A stretch of 64,000 nucleotides of DNA from a virus. The notes beneath the pieces were generated by a model that was not told the DNA's origin, did not search any database, and was given only the letters and a program-made list of their open reading frames with translations. Positions 63,939 through 64,000 of the stretch are shown one piece after another. A program made the position numbers and the translations under genes. The stretch lies in IMG/VR virus record IMGVR_UViG_3300035170_000083, positions 1 to 64,000 of that record; one strand, 5' to 3'. Numbering within the stretch: position 1 is the first letter of the stretch; every line of letters starts with the position of its first letter.

Positions 63939-64000
63939 ATGAACGTCGTTTCTTCGGCGTCCGCTGCGCGTTCGCCCGGTGTCTACGGCATCCTCGTCCG
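63939..64000 (+). CDS. Tail sheath protein, N-terminal end (partial)
   Basis: Twenty codons from ATG 63939 with CCAGGAGGGG just upstream. The sequence MNVVSSASAARSPGVYGILV is the typical start of a contractile tail sheath (Ser-Pro-Gly-Val-Tyr-Gly). The rest lies beyond the right edge; the missing middle plus the fragment at 1-191 would complete it. Confidence 0.75.
   Translation, partial: MNVVSSASAARSPGVYGILV

Overview
The window reads as almost the whole genome of a temperate, contractile-tailed (myovirus-type) phage, linearised at an arbitrary point inside the tail sheath gene. The sheath start (63939) runs off the right edge and a sheath-like C-terminus (stop at 189-191) enters at the left edge. 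The intact circular genome would then be the window plus most of one sheath gene, about 65 kb by inference. The DNA is very GC-rich and almost fully coding, with many TGATG, ATGA and GTGA stop/start overlaps. The host is inferred to be a myxobacterium (Myxococcota): the cargo includes a tetratricopeptide (TPR) membrane protein, a DVWAVGDGG-type beta-propeller lipoprotein, and Cys-rich lipoproteins with Asp-Met-Ala / Asp-Leu-Ala linkers, all of a style common in that phylum.

Layout. 1-11320 (+): tail tube, tail assembly chaperone with a lambda-type GGGAAAG frameshift, tape measure, and a Mu/P2-like baseplate series (hub, spike, LysM protein, gp46/gp25-like, gpJ-like, gpI-like). 11413-13370 (+): two proteins with export signals, one fibre-like. 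13408-16995 (+): lysis region with membrane proteins and an amidase endolysin. 17060-21717: an accessory island with divergent genes, a shared intercistronic hairpin/Shine-Dalgarno (SD) element (five copies), a 16-bp operator-like repeat (six copies), an ASCH protein and a double helix-turn-helix (HTH) protein. 21736-25658: host-like cargo (metzincin lipoprotein, TPR protein, propeller lipoprotein, HEPN-domain protein). 25666-25839: attP, with the 3' end of a tRNA between four GTTACTCGA arm-type repeats. 25891-37966 (-): the leftward operon, with integrase, many small Cys-rich proteins, a DUF1643 protein, SMC-like ATPase, PD-(D/E)XK nuclease and a probable annealing protein. 38027-39109: immunity region with a repressor, a Cro-like gene and five GTAGC-N5-GCTAC operators about 30-32 bp apart. 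39125-48407 (+): regulators, nucleases, a ParB-like protein, an O-like replication protein with a possible internal origin, and a DnaC-like loader. 48569-51433 (+): accessory genes including a PP-loop enzyme and a Cys-rich lipoprotein. 51433-63939 (+): packaging and head genes (ParB-like, small and large terminase, portal, Mu F-like, scaffold, capsid, head-tail completion) leading back to the sheath.

Together the genes support lysogeny by tRNA-site integration, a lambda-like two-sided early programme (recombination leftward, replication rightward), a late morphogenesis block running through the window ends, and lysogenic-conversion cargo beside attP. The most unusual features are the covarying hairpin-SD repeat on both strands of the 17-21 kb island, the distinct 16-bp repeat in the same island, and the density of small Cys-rich proteins in the leftward operon. 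All identifications come from reading the sequence; no database search was run.
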